A stretch of DNA of 64,000 bases from Diplonema papillatum (GCA_030068145.1 JAPJBO010000695.1:60582-124581); one strand, 5' to 3'. Shown: positions 1-11,500, numbered from the stretch's first letter. Program-made: numbers and translations. The notes: generated by a model from the sequence alone, not told the origin.

Positions 1-666
1 TTTGAACGCACGTCAACTGACCAGTCCCGGGACTTCTCCTTCCGCCTCTCTACACTGTTTGTTCATATAGCCGAGAGAGCGAGAGAGAAACAGTCGAAAA
101 ATGCGACTTCCTGAGTCGTAGGCCGTGTCATGGATCGGCCAAATAGGCCGTCAACTCAATCAAAAAAAAAACGTTTAAAGGGGGAAGCAAGAATGTGTTT
201 GTGTGGTGCTTGGAATGGGTAGTGTTCCGGTCCTTTTAGCCATGGACACATGAGGCGGACCGTCATCAGCAGAACCTGAGTGTCTGCCTACAGGTCAGCA
301 GGTGTTTGTCAGGCGCTGTACGTGGGGTGTGGGGGCTCTTGGTGCGTCCCCCAGCGGACATCCAAATTCAAATTGCGACGTTTGCGGACCTCCGCAACAT
401 TATTTTCGCCTCTCTGTTCCCAGTTTGTTCCGGTCCAAATTATTCGGGGCCCGTTCTGGACTTAGCACTTGTCAACTGGTCTCAGCAAGCGGACTCGGCC
501 AACTGGACCCAGCGACCCGGGTATGGTGAGACTGGGTCGTTTGGGGCAGTTCTTCACTGGCAAATCTTCACTTCGGCAAAGTGAAGATTCCCAAAGTGGA
601 ATAAGTATTTCCCGATATCGGGTGGTACTCACTCAGGATGGACCTGGCAGACGACCTTTCCTTCCC
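1..666. other. Gene-free left edge, downstream of CGM1
   Basis: No convincing coding sequence was seen. The stretch holds a copy of dispersed repeat family B (186-330) and a perfect 11-bp stem with a 5-nt loop at 563-589 (arms AATCTTCACTT and AAGTGAAGATT). The hairpin lies about 80 bp past the CGM1 stop codon, so it would fall in that gene's 3' flank. Whether it acts in 3'-end formation is unknown. Confidence 0.5.
186..330 (+). repeat. Dispersed repeat family B, copy 1
   Basis: This copy shares with 22068-22262, 19036-19165, 15341-15445 and 61905-61985 a degenerate string that runs: GTGCTTGGAATGG, then a C-rich stretch, then ACGGACACATAAGGCGGACC, then CCTGAGTGTCYGC, and finally GTCAGGCGG. 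The best-preserved copy is the one inside an intron of the exoribonuclease gene. No open reading frame is conserved between copies. Confidence 0.6.
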
Positions 667-3600
667 CTAACGGAAGTCATGCACGACGCGGTAGTCGTCA
701 TGGAACGGCGTCGGGGCCTTGAAAAGCTCGAGATCTCCCGCGGAACTGTCCGGGTCCTTCACGAAAACGAACGTCCGGTACAACCCCATCATCTCGCGGT
801 TGTCCTCGTCCTCCGTCGAGTCGAAATCCAGCCGCATTTTCGCTGCGCACGACGCCGCGATGTCCTTCGAGTCGGCAGCGTTCGCGGCAAACTGGCGGTA
901 TTGCAGGGCGTTGACGGATTCCTCCCGCACAGGCGACATGCCGTGTTCTGCGCATAGCTGCTCCAGGGAGGCGGGACTCACCAGGTATTCGTCTCCTTTC
1001 ACGTACGTCTTGAGCTGGAAGTGATACTTCAAACCAAACCACGATTCAGAGGGTGGTGTCGCGGGATCGGGAAAGGCACGGATGGCGGAGGCAGTTTCAG
1101 GGGGGAAAGTGAGAACGGCGGGGCCGATGTTCAGAGGGACGGGCTCGGCGCCGCCGCACGACGAATCGCGGACGCGGGTCGTGAGGAGGTCGTAGTCCGG
1201 GATGACACCTATGAAATGGCCGCCGGTTCGCAGGCGGGTACCCGCGTTCCGAACCAGGTTGCTGGCAGCGGTTCGGTCGCTCCAGCAGTAGTGCAAGGCC
1301 AGTTGGCACGACACGACGTCGAACGCCACACCGCGGCAGCACGGCTTCGCGCGTTCGACCTTGCGTAGCAACTCGGGGTCCTCCATCCTCCCGACGCCGA
1401 GCACACAGCGATACGGGCTGTTCAACCCCTGATACCGCTTTCTCGCGGCCTCAATGCGCGACGCCACCGGATCGACTCCCACGTACAGTGACGTGTCGAC
1501 CGTCAGCTTCCCCAGGTCGCCGCCTTTCCCGCACCCGAGGTCGAGTACGACGGCACCGGCGCGGCGATGCCGGCGCAGGAGGATCGTTTTGATCCAGTTG
1601 TTGAAGCGGTTCCAGTACTCGCGTTCGGTCGGCGCGGCGCTGTTGTCGTGGTACTGTTTCTCGGCTTCGGTCATGCCGCGCGTGTCGACGGGGATGACAG
1701 TCGGCCGGAGGCTCGACACGGCGCGGCTCGTTTCGCTCTCCATGCAATCCAAGCACGTGGACACGCCTCGGAACTTCGATCCATCGTGCGGCTCGCCGGC
1801 CGGCTGTTTGCCGGCGGGTGCGTTTTCCCCGTCAGCCTCAGTGGTGGACTCAAAGCGGGTCGTGTTCGCGTGGATTCGGGTGCCGCAGGACTTGCAGCGC
1901 GATTCGCGTCCCCCGAAGCGGATGGTGTTCCCCGAGTCGGCGACGTTCGGGAGAAGAGACATCAACGCGTCGGCGGGGACCCGCAGCGCGCGATTCAAGC
2001 AAGCGCCGGCCACGCGTTCGTCGTTGGGCCTCGCCTTGTCGGCTCGCACCCGCTCGATCGTCCACACCCTCCGACTCTCTTCGTCCTCTTCTTCCTCCTC
2101 CGCAGCCTCCCCTTCCAGCTGCGTCCTGCACTCCTTCACGAACCGACAGCTGCACTCCACGATCCTTCCGTTCCACCTTTCCGCCTCTTCCGGCGTCAGG
2201 TTGTCAATCGAGTCGAAGTGCACGTAACAGAAAGGCTTCGCCCGCAGCGCCCACAGAACCGCGGTGACCCCACCCGCCGCCCCCTGGGAAGGGTCGCGCG
2301 GCGCGGTGGTCAGCAGGAAGTCGCTGGTCATGTGGTCCGGCGATTTCCACTTGATGAGGGTCCCGTCGCTTCCCTTGAGGTAGAAGCGCTTCGGGGTGAA
2401 GATGAGGCCGTCGGTGGGGTAAAAGACAGGGGGTGCGGCACCCGGGCCCTGCGCGCGGCGGGCGCGCTCGTTTTCGGCGTCGACGGCGAGCAGCTTCGGC
2501 AGGTGCAGCAGGGAGAAGTACCTCTTCCTGCAGAAGCTGATCGCGGCGCCGGTCGCCGCCGGCGGCGGCGCCTCGCTGGGGAACCCCCCGTGGTTCTTGT
2601 GGTAGTATGGGTCGAGCTCCCGGGAGTCGGCCGCGACTTCGACGCCGAACGACGGCTCGAGCGGAAACGTCAGCGCCGCGGCCTCGACGCGGGTGATCAG
2701 CGACTCGGAGTACAACAGCCGCCTCCGCGACTGCTTGCCGCTGTCGTGCAGCACGTCCAGGACCACGAACAAGTGCTGGGCGGCAGCTCCAGCTGCAGGC
2801 CCCCGGCGGGGTATTTCAACCAGCTCGCCGTCGGCGACGATGACTGTCTTCGGGTTGAGGCGCATCCGCTTGTCGACGACTGAGTTGCCCTCGACGTGGA
2901 CGCCCGGGCCGATGGTGAACACGACATCGTTGTGCCGGGGGACGAAGAAGTATCCGTCGCAAGAGGCAACCAGCGCGTACCGCACGCCGTCGATCTTCAA
3001 GGACACGACGTGCGTGTCCACGGTCGGAACCCCCGGCTCCGCTTTCCGGGCGGCGGGGTTCCTCAGCTGGTGGCACACAGCGGACCCACCCGCCGCCTCC
3101 CGCGAGCCCACGATTTCGAAGCTCCCCGACACGTGCGACCCGCCGTCCACGGCGCCGCACGTGAGCAGGACGTCGAGCACCTGGACGTACCTCGCGACGT
3201 CCGGCACGGCGACGAGCCCGGGGGGGGCTGCCGGCGGGGGGATGGACAGCGGCGAAGGGGGGGACGGCAGCCGGCCGAAAAAATCGAGCAGCTCCGCGGC
3301 CAGGTCGGCGGCCGGCTTCGCGCCGCCGCCGCCGGGCGCTTTCGCGGCCAGGTCGGCCACGCGCCCGCGGTTCGCGCCGAGCGAGAGCAGGGATCGAACC
3401 TCCGGCTGCACCTTGTACTCCGCTAGGCGCTGCTCCGCGGACGCGGCCGTTTCGTTGGCGTCGCGGGCGCGCTGGGTCAGCCGGGCGACTAACTCCGAGT
3501 CGTCGAGGCCGACGATTTGGACGGCGCCCACTATGTCCACGCCGACCTGCGCCAGCAGGTGGGTGATGTACCAGCAGCTGGCTGAGTTCGGGCTCGCGGC

Positions 3601-3840
3601 GTCGACGATCAGCAGCTGCTTGCCGGCCCGCCGGGCCGCTGCCGCCATGTCGCGCGCGGCGGCGGCGGCCGCCACGAACAGCTGGTGCCGCGGCTTCACC
3701 AGGCCGTCGAACGCGGCCTTCGGCCGCGCCCGCACGGCCTCGCCGCCGCTGAAGTAGGCGGCGCGTCCGGTGTGCTCGGCGGCGCGGCCCAGCGTCGTCT
3801 TCCCGGACCCGGGCGGGCCGAACAGGAACACGGCTTGCAT
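667..3840 (-). CDS. CGM1: Bifunctional mRNA cap guanylyltransferase / guanine-N7 methyltransferase with N-terminal P-loop domain
   Basis: This 1057-residue enzyme would make the m7G cap: GMP transfer to the 5' diphosphate end, then N7 methylation with AdoMet, in the nucleus. It starts with a nucleotide-kinase-like P-loop, GPPGSGKT (residues 8-15). The nucleotidyltransferase signature KxDG, here KIDG, is at about 282-285. It is followed by motif III (DGELVEI), motif IV (TDGLIFTP, about 476-483) and motif V (IKWKSPD). The methyltransferase has motif I LDLGCGKGGD (about 766-775) and the cap-methyltransferase motif ALHY (about 848-851). Between the two catalytic halves sits a CxxC-x43-CxxC pair (from about 649), a possible zinc-binding insert. 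The architecture and length match trypanosome Cgm1. ATG 3840 is chosen because it opens directly into the P-loop strand and follows a C-rich tract and AG dinucleotides suitable for trans-splicing. The frame runs further upstream, to 3915, but without another ATG. Confidence 0.93.
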   Translation of the reverse strand: MQAVFLFGPPGSGKTTLGRAAEHTGRAAYFSGGEAVRARPKAAFDGLVKPRHQLFVAAAAAARDMAAAARRAGKQLLIVDAASPNSASCWYITHLLAQVGVDIVGAVQIVGLDDSELVARLTQRARDANETAASAEQRLAEYKVQPEVRSLLSLGANRGRVADLAAKAPGGGGAKPAADLAAELLDFFGRLPSPPSPLSIPPPAAPPGLVAVPDVARYVQVLDVLLTCGAVDGGSHVSGSFEIVGSREAAGGSAVCHQLRNPAARKAEPGVPTVDTHVVSLKIDGVRYALVASCDGYFFVPRHNDVVFTIGPGVHVEGNSVVDKRMRLNPKTVIVADGELVEIPRRGPAAGAAAQHLFVVLDVLHDSGKQSRRRLLYSESLITRVEAAALTFPLEPSFGVEVAADSRELDPYYHKNHGGFPSEAPPPAATGAAISFCRKRYFSLLHLPKLLAVDAENERARRAQGPGAAPPVFYPTDGLIFTPKRFYLKGSDGTLIKWKSPDHMTSDFLLTTAPRDPSQGAAGGVTAVLWALRAKPFCYVHFDSIDNLTPEEAERWNGRIVECSCRFVKECRTQLEGEAAEEEEEDEESRRVWTIERVRADKARPNDERVAGACLNRALRVPADALMSLLPNVADSGNTIRFGGRESRCKSCGTRIHANTTRFESTTEADGENAPAGKQPAGEPHDGSKFRGVSTCLDCMESETSRAVSSLRPTVIPVDTRGMTEAEKQYHDNSAAPTEREYWNRFNNWIKTILLRRHRRAGAVVLDLGCGKGGDLGKLTVDTSLYVGVDPVASRIEAARKRYQGLNSPYRCVLGVGRMEDPELLRKVERAKPCCRGVAFDVVSCQLALHYCWSDRTAASNLVRNAGTRLRTGGHFIGVIPDYDLLTTRVRDSSCGGAEPVPLNIGPAVLTFPPETASAIRAFPDPATPPSESWFGLKYHFQLKTYVKGDEYLVSPASLEQLCAEHGMSPVREESVNALQYRQFAANAADSKDIAASCAAKMRLDFDSTEDEDNREMMGLYRTFVFVKDPDSSAGDLELFKAPTPFHDDYRVVHDFR

Positions 3841-5112
3841 GACTACCCTATCGATGCGCTGGGGGCGGGGCAGAGGGGGGTTTTGAGCCCCCGGGGGGGG
3901 AAGGTCTCGGTTCAAACTGGTGTGGTTGGGTTCAGTTCTTACCGGATTCTTGAAAGAAGGATGCCGTCAATGTTTTGGCAGAGCGTTGTCTTTCATGCGG
4001 GGGGGGGCGTTTTGAGGCCTTCGCTGACGGTTGAAAATATCTTTGCAGTAGTCGGATAGCTATTCCAGGATGAGCCGCGGGCCTAGGAATGAGTACGGTG
4101 ATGCAGGGTTCCACGGACGATCCCACCCGCTGCATGGTATCGACAGGTGCGTTCTGTGCACCACCTTCCCGTGTAGGCACACCCTGTTGGCCCTTCCTCT
4201 GAGCAAAAAGTTGGAACTATGCGCTAACGATCCTTTGGTCTCGCTTCATGTTCAAGGGATGAAGCCGGAGATGACAGAAAAATTACCACAGGGATAACTG
4301 GCTTGTGGCAGCCAAGCGTTCACCTCATTCACACCTCCTGATGACCTCGAGGACGAGATCGCGTATCCGACTTCAGGAAGGATGATGTGCAAGCTGAGGC
4401 TTCGCACCGACGGGAACAACTTTCCACTGTGTTCGAGACAACAACGAAAGCGCAGTCTGGCACTTCCTACTCCCCATACAGCGATTGGCTATGCAACGAA
4501 GAGGAAGCGGGAAGCACGGGGCTCACTCTTTCTACTGGCTAACTTACTTATTTTCCCCCCCCGAAAGCGGCCGAACGGTCTATTTGCACAGTTGCTTGCC
4601 TCCCTCCTCCCGGCTTTCGTCGGGGGTTTGCATCGTGTAGTGGGAAACCTTCTGCAAGGCTGAATCGTGAACTGCGGACATCTCCGGGGGTTTGGACCTT
4701 CAGGACGAAAATTAACGAGCAACGCGGATCCCACCTGCATCTCTCTTGGTTAGTAATGTTCCCCGCAGGTTGAATACTGCGCTTGACCCTATTCCGACGA
4801 GGAGGGTGCCCCGTCGGAACAGGTTTAGTTCCCTTTGTTTCGCAAGGAGTTTCTGCAAAGCGTTCGACAGGAATCGCCAATGCAGAACGAGAGCGTGGGG
4901 ATCCGAAGATCCCAATACCGCTGCACACTAGCAGTGATGACAGGAGCCAGCGAGAGGAGTCGTATGAAAATTGCCTCTGCAACTTTGCCACTCGCAACTC
5001 GGCGTGGCCGCATACAGTATGAGACTCGCCGGATCTCCGCCGATGAAAATCGGGAGAACCGGCGCCACTGCAACGTCTCGATGCACTGCCCTCGCAGCTG
5101 ATGGATAAAGGG
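3841..5112. other. Gene-free interval with an LSU rRNA fragment
   Basis: No protein gene was recognised. Apart from the rRNA fragment at 4228-4322 I see nothing identifiable. A C-rich tract directly upstream of the CGM1 ATG (minus strand, about 3845-3905) could serve as the polypyrimidine tract for its splice acceptor. Confidence 0.5.
4228..4322 (+). rRNA. Isolated fragment of large-subunit rRNA (peptidyl-transferase-region flank), probably a pseudogene
   Basis: The stretch contains the nearly universal LSU strings CGATCCTTTGG and ACCACAGGGATAACTGG, followed by CTTGTGGCAGCCAAGCGTTC. The intervening bases also align with the normal rRNA. Similarity stops abruptly after GCGTTCA, where a real LSU gene would continue into TAGCGACG. 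No further LSU sequence was seen on either side. This is therefore a fragment of about 95 nt, not a gene. It may have arrived by retrotransposition, by end-joining of rDNA pieces, or as a relic next to an rDNA-targeted insertion. Confidence 0.8.
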
Positions 5113-5631
5113 CTACTTCACCCTTGCTCCCTGGCCGTCCACTTTGTGGCTCATTTTCTCGAGGGTTTCCTTCAGCATGGTGCCGAAAAGAATGGCCATG
5201 TTCTCCATCTGCTGCTTCTGCTCGTTGATCTTCTTGTTCTTCTGTGCGATGATTTCGTCCTTCTCCTGCTTCGTGTTCTCCAGCGTGACGCGCTGCGTCT
5301 CGAGCTCCTGCCGCAAACTGTCGATTGTCTGTTGCAAGAGATCGATCCGGTGGCACAGCTCGGTCTGCATGGCCTTGTACTGTCGACACATTTCTATCCG
5401 CGTGTTGGCCGTGAGCTTTTCTTCGTTGTCCATTTGCTCGCCGAGCTGTGCGATCTCGCGCTTCAGGTCGAGCTGCTCGATCATGTACCGTTGGTACTTC
5501 TCCGCCTCAATCACCAGCTTCCGCTCCAGCTGCCAGATCTCCCTCCCGAGCTCTCCCAGAAGCTCGTCGGCATCGCGGAGTTGGTCATCTTCCGACTTTT
5601 CTTTCTGCTTGCCCTTGCCAGCTTTCGCCAT
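5113..5631 (-). CDS. DRC12: Small coiled-coil protein, DRC12 (CCDC153)-like axonemal subunit
   Basis: This 172-residue, highly charged and almost entirely coiled-coil protein begins MAKAGKGKQKEKSEDD. It carries the pattern QLERKL..EAEKYQRYM, then RQYKAMQTELCHRI, then EKDEIIAQKNKKI, and ends in FGTMLKETLEKM. Length, Lys-rich start and the closing MLKETLEKM-type segment resemble subunit 12 of the nexin-dynein regulatory complex, which sits between axonemal doublets in motile flagella. The frame stays open upstream of 5631, but that part is composition-poor and the ATG at 5631 gives the family-like start. The assignment is from memory of the family pattern. Another small ciliary coiled-coil protein is possible. 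Confidence 0.6.
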   Translation of the reverse strand: MAKAGKGKQKEKSEDDQLRDADELLGELGREIWQLERKLVIEAEKYQRYMIEQLDLKREIAQLGEQMDNEEKLTANTRIEMCRQYKAMQTELCHRIDLLQQTIDSLRQELETQRVTLENTKQEKDEIIAQKNKKINEQKQQMENMAILFGTMLKETLEKMSHKVDGQGARVK

Positions 5632-8505
5632 CCAAGGCCCGCCCCGATGTCTACGTTTTCGGTGGATAATTAGGGAAGGAACGTGTGTTAATGTGGGGTC
5701 CTTCGAACAAGGTTTTGCAACGCGACAACACAAACGAACAGCACGGGATGATACGGAGGTACTGGTCCTGTCGCGATCGCACACGTGTAAGCACCCGTGT
5801 CGGGCCAAACTAGACGTATGCACACTGGCAGCAGATATTTTCGGGAAAACCTTCGAGGGCATCTCTTACTGGCTTTCAATCCGCGAGGTTTTGCTGGCCC
5901 GACGAACTAGTATGATGCTCGTTTCTGAGTAGGGTCCAACTCTCATCAGCTCTTTAAAGTGTGTGTTGCCCACGACAGTCCTCCGGGTCTGTGCACGCGT
6001 AAGATGCTCGCAGGATGAAAAGCGCGAAGAGGACACTGCATCATAATCCTGAATCCGGAAGCAGAAGGGCAAGAACAGGGCAAGGTGATGTTGAAGTATT
6101 GGGACCGCACGCAAGTCGCGGTGGTCCGGAGACGATTCCCGATTTAGGTCGACCTAGTTGCCGGCAGGAGGAATCCGGGGACGCGCGCCGAGCGGAAAGA
6201 ATCGAGCTCCCAATGAAACTCGCAGATATCGTAAACCTTCAACGAACAACCCCGAAGCATATCCCTCATCAGGGAAGCAGCACATCTGTTTACGGGAACA
6301 ACTGCTGGTGCGTAAGCGCCTAACAGCCGCAAGGTGAGGCCGCCGACCCAGCGGCACCCAAGTGTCGTGCGAAACAAAAACTACTGAATCATCGTTCAGG
6401 TAGTTGAGTGTGGCTGGTGAGAACACTCTCAATTTCGCCCTGTGTGAAAGACTGGTCAGATGATCCCGTGCTTTACATGAGTCTGCAAGCCTTTAACCCG
6501 AGGTACCAAAAAATGCCCTTAGAGGTACCAAACCTAACAAATTTGTTTTTTGCCCTGAAAATGTACTTAGCAACTTTTTAGAATTTTTCCAGATTTTGGC
6601 CATTTTGGGCCATTTTTGCCGATTTTTCCAGTTTTTGGCCCATTTGGGCCATATTTGCAGTTTTGGGCCATTTTTGCCGATTTTTTCAGATTTTGGCCAT
6701 TTTGGGCCATTTTTGCCGATTTTTTCCAGATTTTGGCAGATATTGGCCACTTGGTCCATTTTTGCCGATTCTTCCAGTTTTTGGCCAATTTGGGCCATTT
6801 TTGCCGATTTTTCCAGTTTTTGACCAACTTGGGCCATATTTGCAGATTTTGGCCATTTTGGGCCATTTTTGCCGATTTTTCCAGATTTTGGCCATTGTGG
6901 GCCATTTTTGCCGATTTTTCCATTTTTTGGCCCATTTGGGCCATATTTCCAGATTTTGTCCAAAATCTGGAAAAATCGGCAAAAAATGGCCCAAAATGGC
7001 CAGAATCTGGAAAGATCGGCCCAAAATGGCCAAAATCTTAAAAAATAGGCAAAAATGGCCCAACATGGCCGAAAACTGGCAAAAACGGCCCAAAATGGCC
7101 AAAATCTGGAAAAATCGGCAAAAATGGCCAAAAACTGGAAAAATCGGCAAAAATGGCCCAAAATGGCCAAAATCTGGAAAAATCGGCAAAAATGGCCCAA
7201 AATCGCCGAAATCTGGAAAATCGGCAAAATCGGCCCAAAATGGCCCAAAATGGCCAAAACCTGGAAAAATCGGCAAAAACGGCCAAAATCTGGAAAATGT
7301 GAATTTTGACCCAAAAAAAACACAAAGTGCATTTCCAGCCAAAAAGTCTGGTAACAATTTCAAGCCAAATTTTGGTACCTCTAAGGAAATTTCCAAAATT
7401 GTTTTTAGGCCAAATTGGCTGAGAAATGTACTTAGAGAATTTCGATTTTGGTACCTCTAGGGAAATAAACGAATTGTGTTAGTCCTCTAAGGACTTTTTC
7501 TCTTTATAAAAATACAGTGCCTTATTTTCTCACGAACGGAGGGAGTCGATCCTATCTTCGGATTCGTCCTTCGCCCACTTTCGAAAACAGGAAGCAACAA
7601 CGACAGCGCACTACATTGACAACAAACACAACGAACACACGGGAAAATCGGCCGGGATTTTAATTTGCTTTGAAGCCAACAACCACCGACCGCACAGCAC
7701 GAGTCCTCTGGGAAAGGAGTCGTGAACAGATCGCAATCGCCGCAAGCCGTTTTAGAAATTATCTCGGGGCAGAGCATCAGAGTGCTCAGGTCTTGATGCG
7801 AGAGGTTTACCCGAGCATCGGCAGTATGCGGTGGCCAGAACACTGACCCGCGTGCAACATTCGTTGCGCCGTCGAGCCCGAGGAAGGAAGGACGTTGGCC
7901 GCGAAGTGAAAGGGGAGGTCGCACGCCCAAAGGAATTCGGACTTGGCCGTCCACTTTCGACTTTCACGCGCACGTCCGGGTGCCGAAGACGGGGACGCGG
8001 AGTGCAGTTGTTAGCCGCTTGGTGATTGCAGTAGTTTTAGAAATTGTGGGTTTCTTCAGGACTCGTCAAGAATAAAGGCACTTCTGGGAATGCGGTGCTC
8101 GATTGGAACCGGGAACGTGCTCGAAAAAGTGCTCGGAGACTAAGCAGTCTTCGTAGCTTCGCTCGGAAGAATACTCGCGTTGGCTGCGCCAAGCGGAGAA
8201 GAGCACGCGGTGGGAGAAAAGTGCTCGTCGCCAGCCTTGCGGAAGCATGTTTGGTGAGCTTGTTGGAACATGCTCTGCACATTGCTTTGCAGGCCTTTTC
8301 GGTGCGCGATGCCTTCAGTGAAGTCACAGCAGTCTGGTTGAAGAAGGTCCGTCTCAAACGTCGTACGCGCAGAGCTTGCGTTGCCGCCAAGCCGATGATT
8401 TGACGCGTCTCCTCACCCGGGGGAGAAAATCGTTTAGTGATCGTACAGAATCCTGCCTCTCGCGTGTGTTCGATTCGGGAGCGGGGGGAATGGTAGCCGC
8501 GGGCT
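5632..8505. other. Gene-free interval with a large fold-back repeat
   Basis: No protein gene is supported. The dominating structure is the fold-back element at 6499-7461. The flanks (5632-6498 and 7462-8505) contain only short frames without family resemblance or clear splice structure. Confidence 0.5.
6499..7461. mobile_element. Fold-back element built from degenerate ~45-bp repeats
   Basis: From about 6585 to 6958 the plus strand repeats TTTTGGCCATTTTGGGCC-type units alternating with TTTTTGCCGATTTTTCCAG. From 6961 to about 7300 the same units run as their reverse complement. The centre is a palindrome at 6949-6970 (arms CCAGATTTTG and CAAAATCTGG). Both outer ends carry two copies of GAGGTACCAAA in opposite orientation: 6500 and 6522 on the left, 7371-7382 and 7446-7457 on the right, there as TTTGGTACCTC. 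The transcript or single strand would form a hairpin with arms of about 350 nt. Open frames across it are by-products of the repeat. I infer a fold-back transposon or similar palindromic element. Confidence 0.75.
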
Positions 8506-11500
8506 CTACGGCGTCGGGTCGTTCCGTTCCCGCAGCGAAGCACTCAGCTCCGGTGAAGGCGGCGCGATAAGCCCGGGGCGCGGCGTCTTCGCGAAGGACG
8601 TCAAGATCGCCCGAATTTCAGGCACCGGCTTGTTCGTCGTCTGCAGGAGCGCTGCGAAGAAACGCGTGCACTGCGCCCTCGGAACAGACGTGGGCAGGGG
8701 TGCGCCGAAATAGTGCCGGGACAACAGGTTCATGAAGTCCGACCCCCCTGGTGCAAAGTGAACCCCGACCAGCAGCTGCACGAGCTGCGCGTCCGTCAAA
8801 CTTTGCTGGAACGAGGTCCTGGCGGAGAGCAAATCGTCCTTGCTGACGAAGTCTCCATAGTACGCGGCAAACGCCCTGCATACAGCGTCGCTGGAGCAGC
8901 TGTCGTTTCCGGGGTCTTCCAGGATGTCATGCAAACCGGCGCCGCGCTCCATCTTGGGGCGGGTCATCGGCTCGATAGATGGGCCTCGCTTCTCCTGGAA
9001 AGAACCCGCCTCGAACGTATCTGGCGTGGCACTGCTGGCTGCTTTGACCTCAGCTTTCTTCTGATACTGCGCGACGTCCGAATCGTCGACCTTCATGGGA
9101 AGGACGAGGAACCGCTTTGGGCCGTGGTCGGTGTTGATCAGCGCCCAATAGCAGTTCCCGGCGTGGCTGCGCTCGCTCTCGGACATCTCGGATTCGATGG
9201 AAAAGATCAGCCGCGTCCACTGCAGCCTCCAGACCTCTTCTGCTTCCCCTTGGATCTCCGTGTACGTGCTGGACATCATAGCGACGAGGAGGTTGAGGAG
9301 AAGAACGCTTACGAGCAAGACGTACGACAGCAGAAGCCCCGTCGTAAGAATCGGAAACCGATTCGAGTCCTCGTGGTGCGAGAGGTCAGCTTGGCCGAGC
9401 AGTGCAACAAAGCAGTGGTGGACTCTCCGCATGAACTGCTCAAGGCCGGATTCATTCAGCAGGATGAAAAACGTCTGCGCGAACCCGAACAGAAACGAGC
9501 CGAAAATCAGCAGAAACCGGATCATGTCCGACCGCAGCATCTTCCAGACCATGATGACAAACGGACCAGTGATCCGGAAGCCGAGCAAGAGCCACAACAC
9601 GTAAATCCAGAGGCACATTGCTGAAAACGCAGAAGTCAAGTCAGCCGCGGCAGCGCAGGTCCCGTCGCTTGCTTTGCCCGCGATACCCCTCAGCACCGCG
9701 GCGGCGAAGACGGAAAGGGAGAACGACAGGGACACGAGGTTTTCCATCAGCTGCGCGCCCCTGCAGCTGAGGTACTGCGTGCCGTCGGTGAACATCTCCC
9801 TCACCTCGAGGGAGAGCTTGTAGGCCGCGCCGCTGATGACCAGGGCATCGGTGAGGGCGGCCGTGGACGGGAAGAAGGCGGTCAGGCACAGGAGGAACAC
9901 GCTGCTGCAGACCGCAAACTTCGCCCACTCGTCGGGATGGGCGGAGACCGGCTGGTCCCGCAGGAGGAAGTGGATGACGTAGCGCAGGAACAGGGAGACC
10001 GAAAGCGCCACAAAAATGACCGGGCCGGCCTCTTGCACTGCGTCAGACGCGGACAGCAGGCCGAAAACCGACGAGAACAGCGAGAAGAAGGTCGAGAATA
10101 TCATCAAGATGGAAACGACTTCCTGGTCCGTAGACAGGAGCGGCGGGTCGTCCGTCGACGGCGTCGCCGGGAAAAGCCGGCTTTGCCCACCGCGAAGGAC
10201 GCTCGACGCGAAAAAGATGAAGACGAACGCGGCGACGTACAGGACCCGGTTCAGGAAGCAGCGCCCGGCGAACGTGTCCCATTTGCACTGCTGGAGCTGC
10301 AGGATCAATGGGTGCATCAACAGGTGCGAGTGCTCCTCTTCTTCGAGGATCTGCAGCACCCCCTTGGCGCTGACCCGGTCACTGCTAGTGTGCGGCCGGT
10401 CCAGCTCCGAAAGCAGGATCTTTCTGCAGACCAGGGGCCCGTACCGCCACTCCGCGATACTGCACCTGCGGAGCAAGTGGTCGAAGATCTCCTGCTTCCC
10501 GAGCTTCGCCGCCAGCGTGAACGGCGTGTACCCCTGGGCGTTGACCAGGGCCCCCGACCCTTCTTCCAGCATCCCCGCGCAGTGCTTTCGGCAGAGGCTC
10601 TCGACGAAATCGTACATCTCGGGGAGGTTGTGGTACACCGCCATGTGCAGGACTGTGTTCTTGTCGGTGTCGACGAAGCTCAGGTGGTCCGCCTTCGAGA
10701 GGTTCAGGCGCTGCTGGCCGATCTCCAAAAAAGTCGAGACCAGGTCGGGTTGGTTGGTGGACACCGCGAACAGCAGCGGGTACTCCCCGAAGTAGCAGCC
10801 TTCCTTCGGCTCCCGGAAGAACGACCCGCGGGCTCGCGCGAGGAGGGCTTCGGGGTACCGCCCGACGAGCAAGCGTGCGAACGCAACGTCGCGGTGCACG
10901 ATGGGGAAGTGGAGGCAGGCTTCGCCCAGGAAGGCCTCGGAGCCGTACTCCTGCACGAGGAGCTTGGGGTGCATTTCGAGCAGCCAGCACGAGATCTGCC
11001 GCTGGCGCGGGCCGTCGATGAGCAGGCTCTGGTGCAGGATGTTCGCGCCCAGCGCGTCCTTCACGTCGGCCAACTCCGGATTCGCCTCGAGGTGCTCCTG
11101 CAGCTGCGTTAAGTCCCCGTTGCGCACCATGCCGAAGATAGAGTCTCCAGCGTTCCAAGTGTTGGCTTGCGACTCGTACGCTTTCCGCAGCGCGTGTTTC
11201 GACGTCTTGGCGGGTTTGCTCGATGCGTACTTCGACGTGCTCAAGCTCGCGGCTTGCGAGGTGCGGTCGGGGGATGGGGTCCGAGGGCTGAACCAAGCAT
11301 TTCGCTTCGGTTTGACGGCTATCTGCTGCTCTGCCACGCTGGAGGGTGACTGCGCTCGGGAGTAGGGCGATGGTGATTGGTCGATCGTGACCTTGCGGGG
11401 AGAACGGGTTCTCCCCCGATTGGGCTCCGGAGATGATTTTGCAAACGGCGTGCCCTGCTGTGCCAGGATGTCCCTTGACAGACGCGTGGAGCCCGGCCGC

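Noticed and set aside
3841..3915. N-terminal extension of CGM1 by 25 residues
   Set aside because: The extension has no ATG. The first ATG, at 3840, starts exactly at the P-loop strand.
6493..7460. Long repetitive frames (Gly-Pro-Lys-Trp-rich or Phe-Trp-Ile-rich) on both strands
   Set aside because: They arise from the fold-back repeat lacking stop codons. Both strands are open at once and no start or splice context is consistent.
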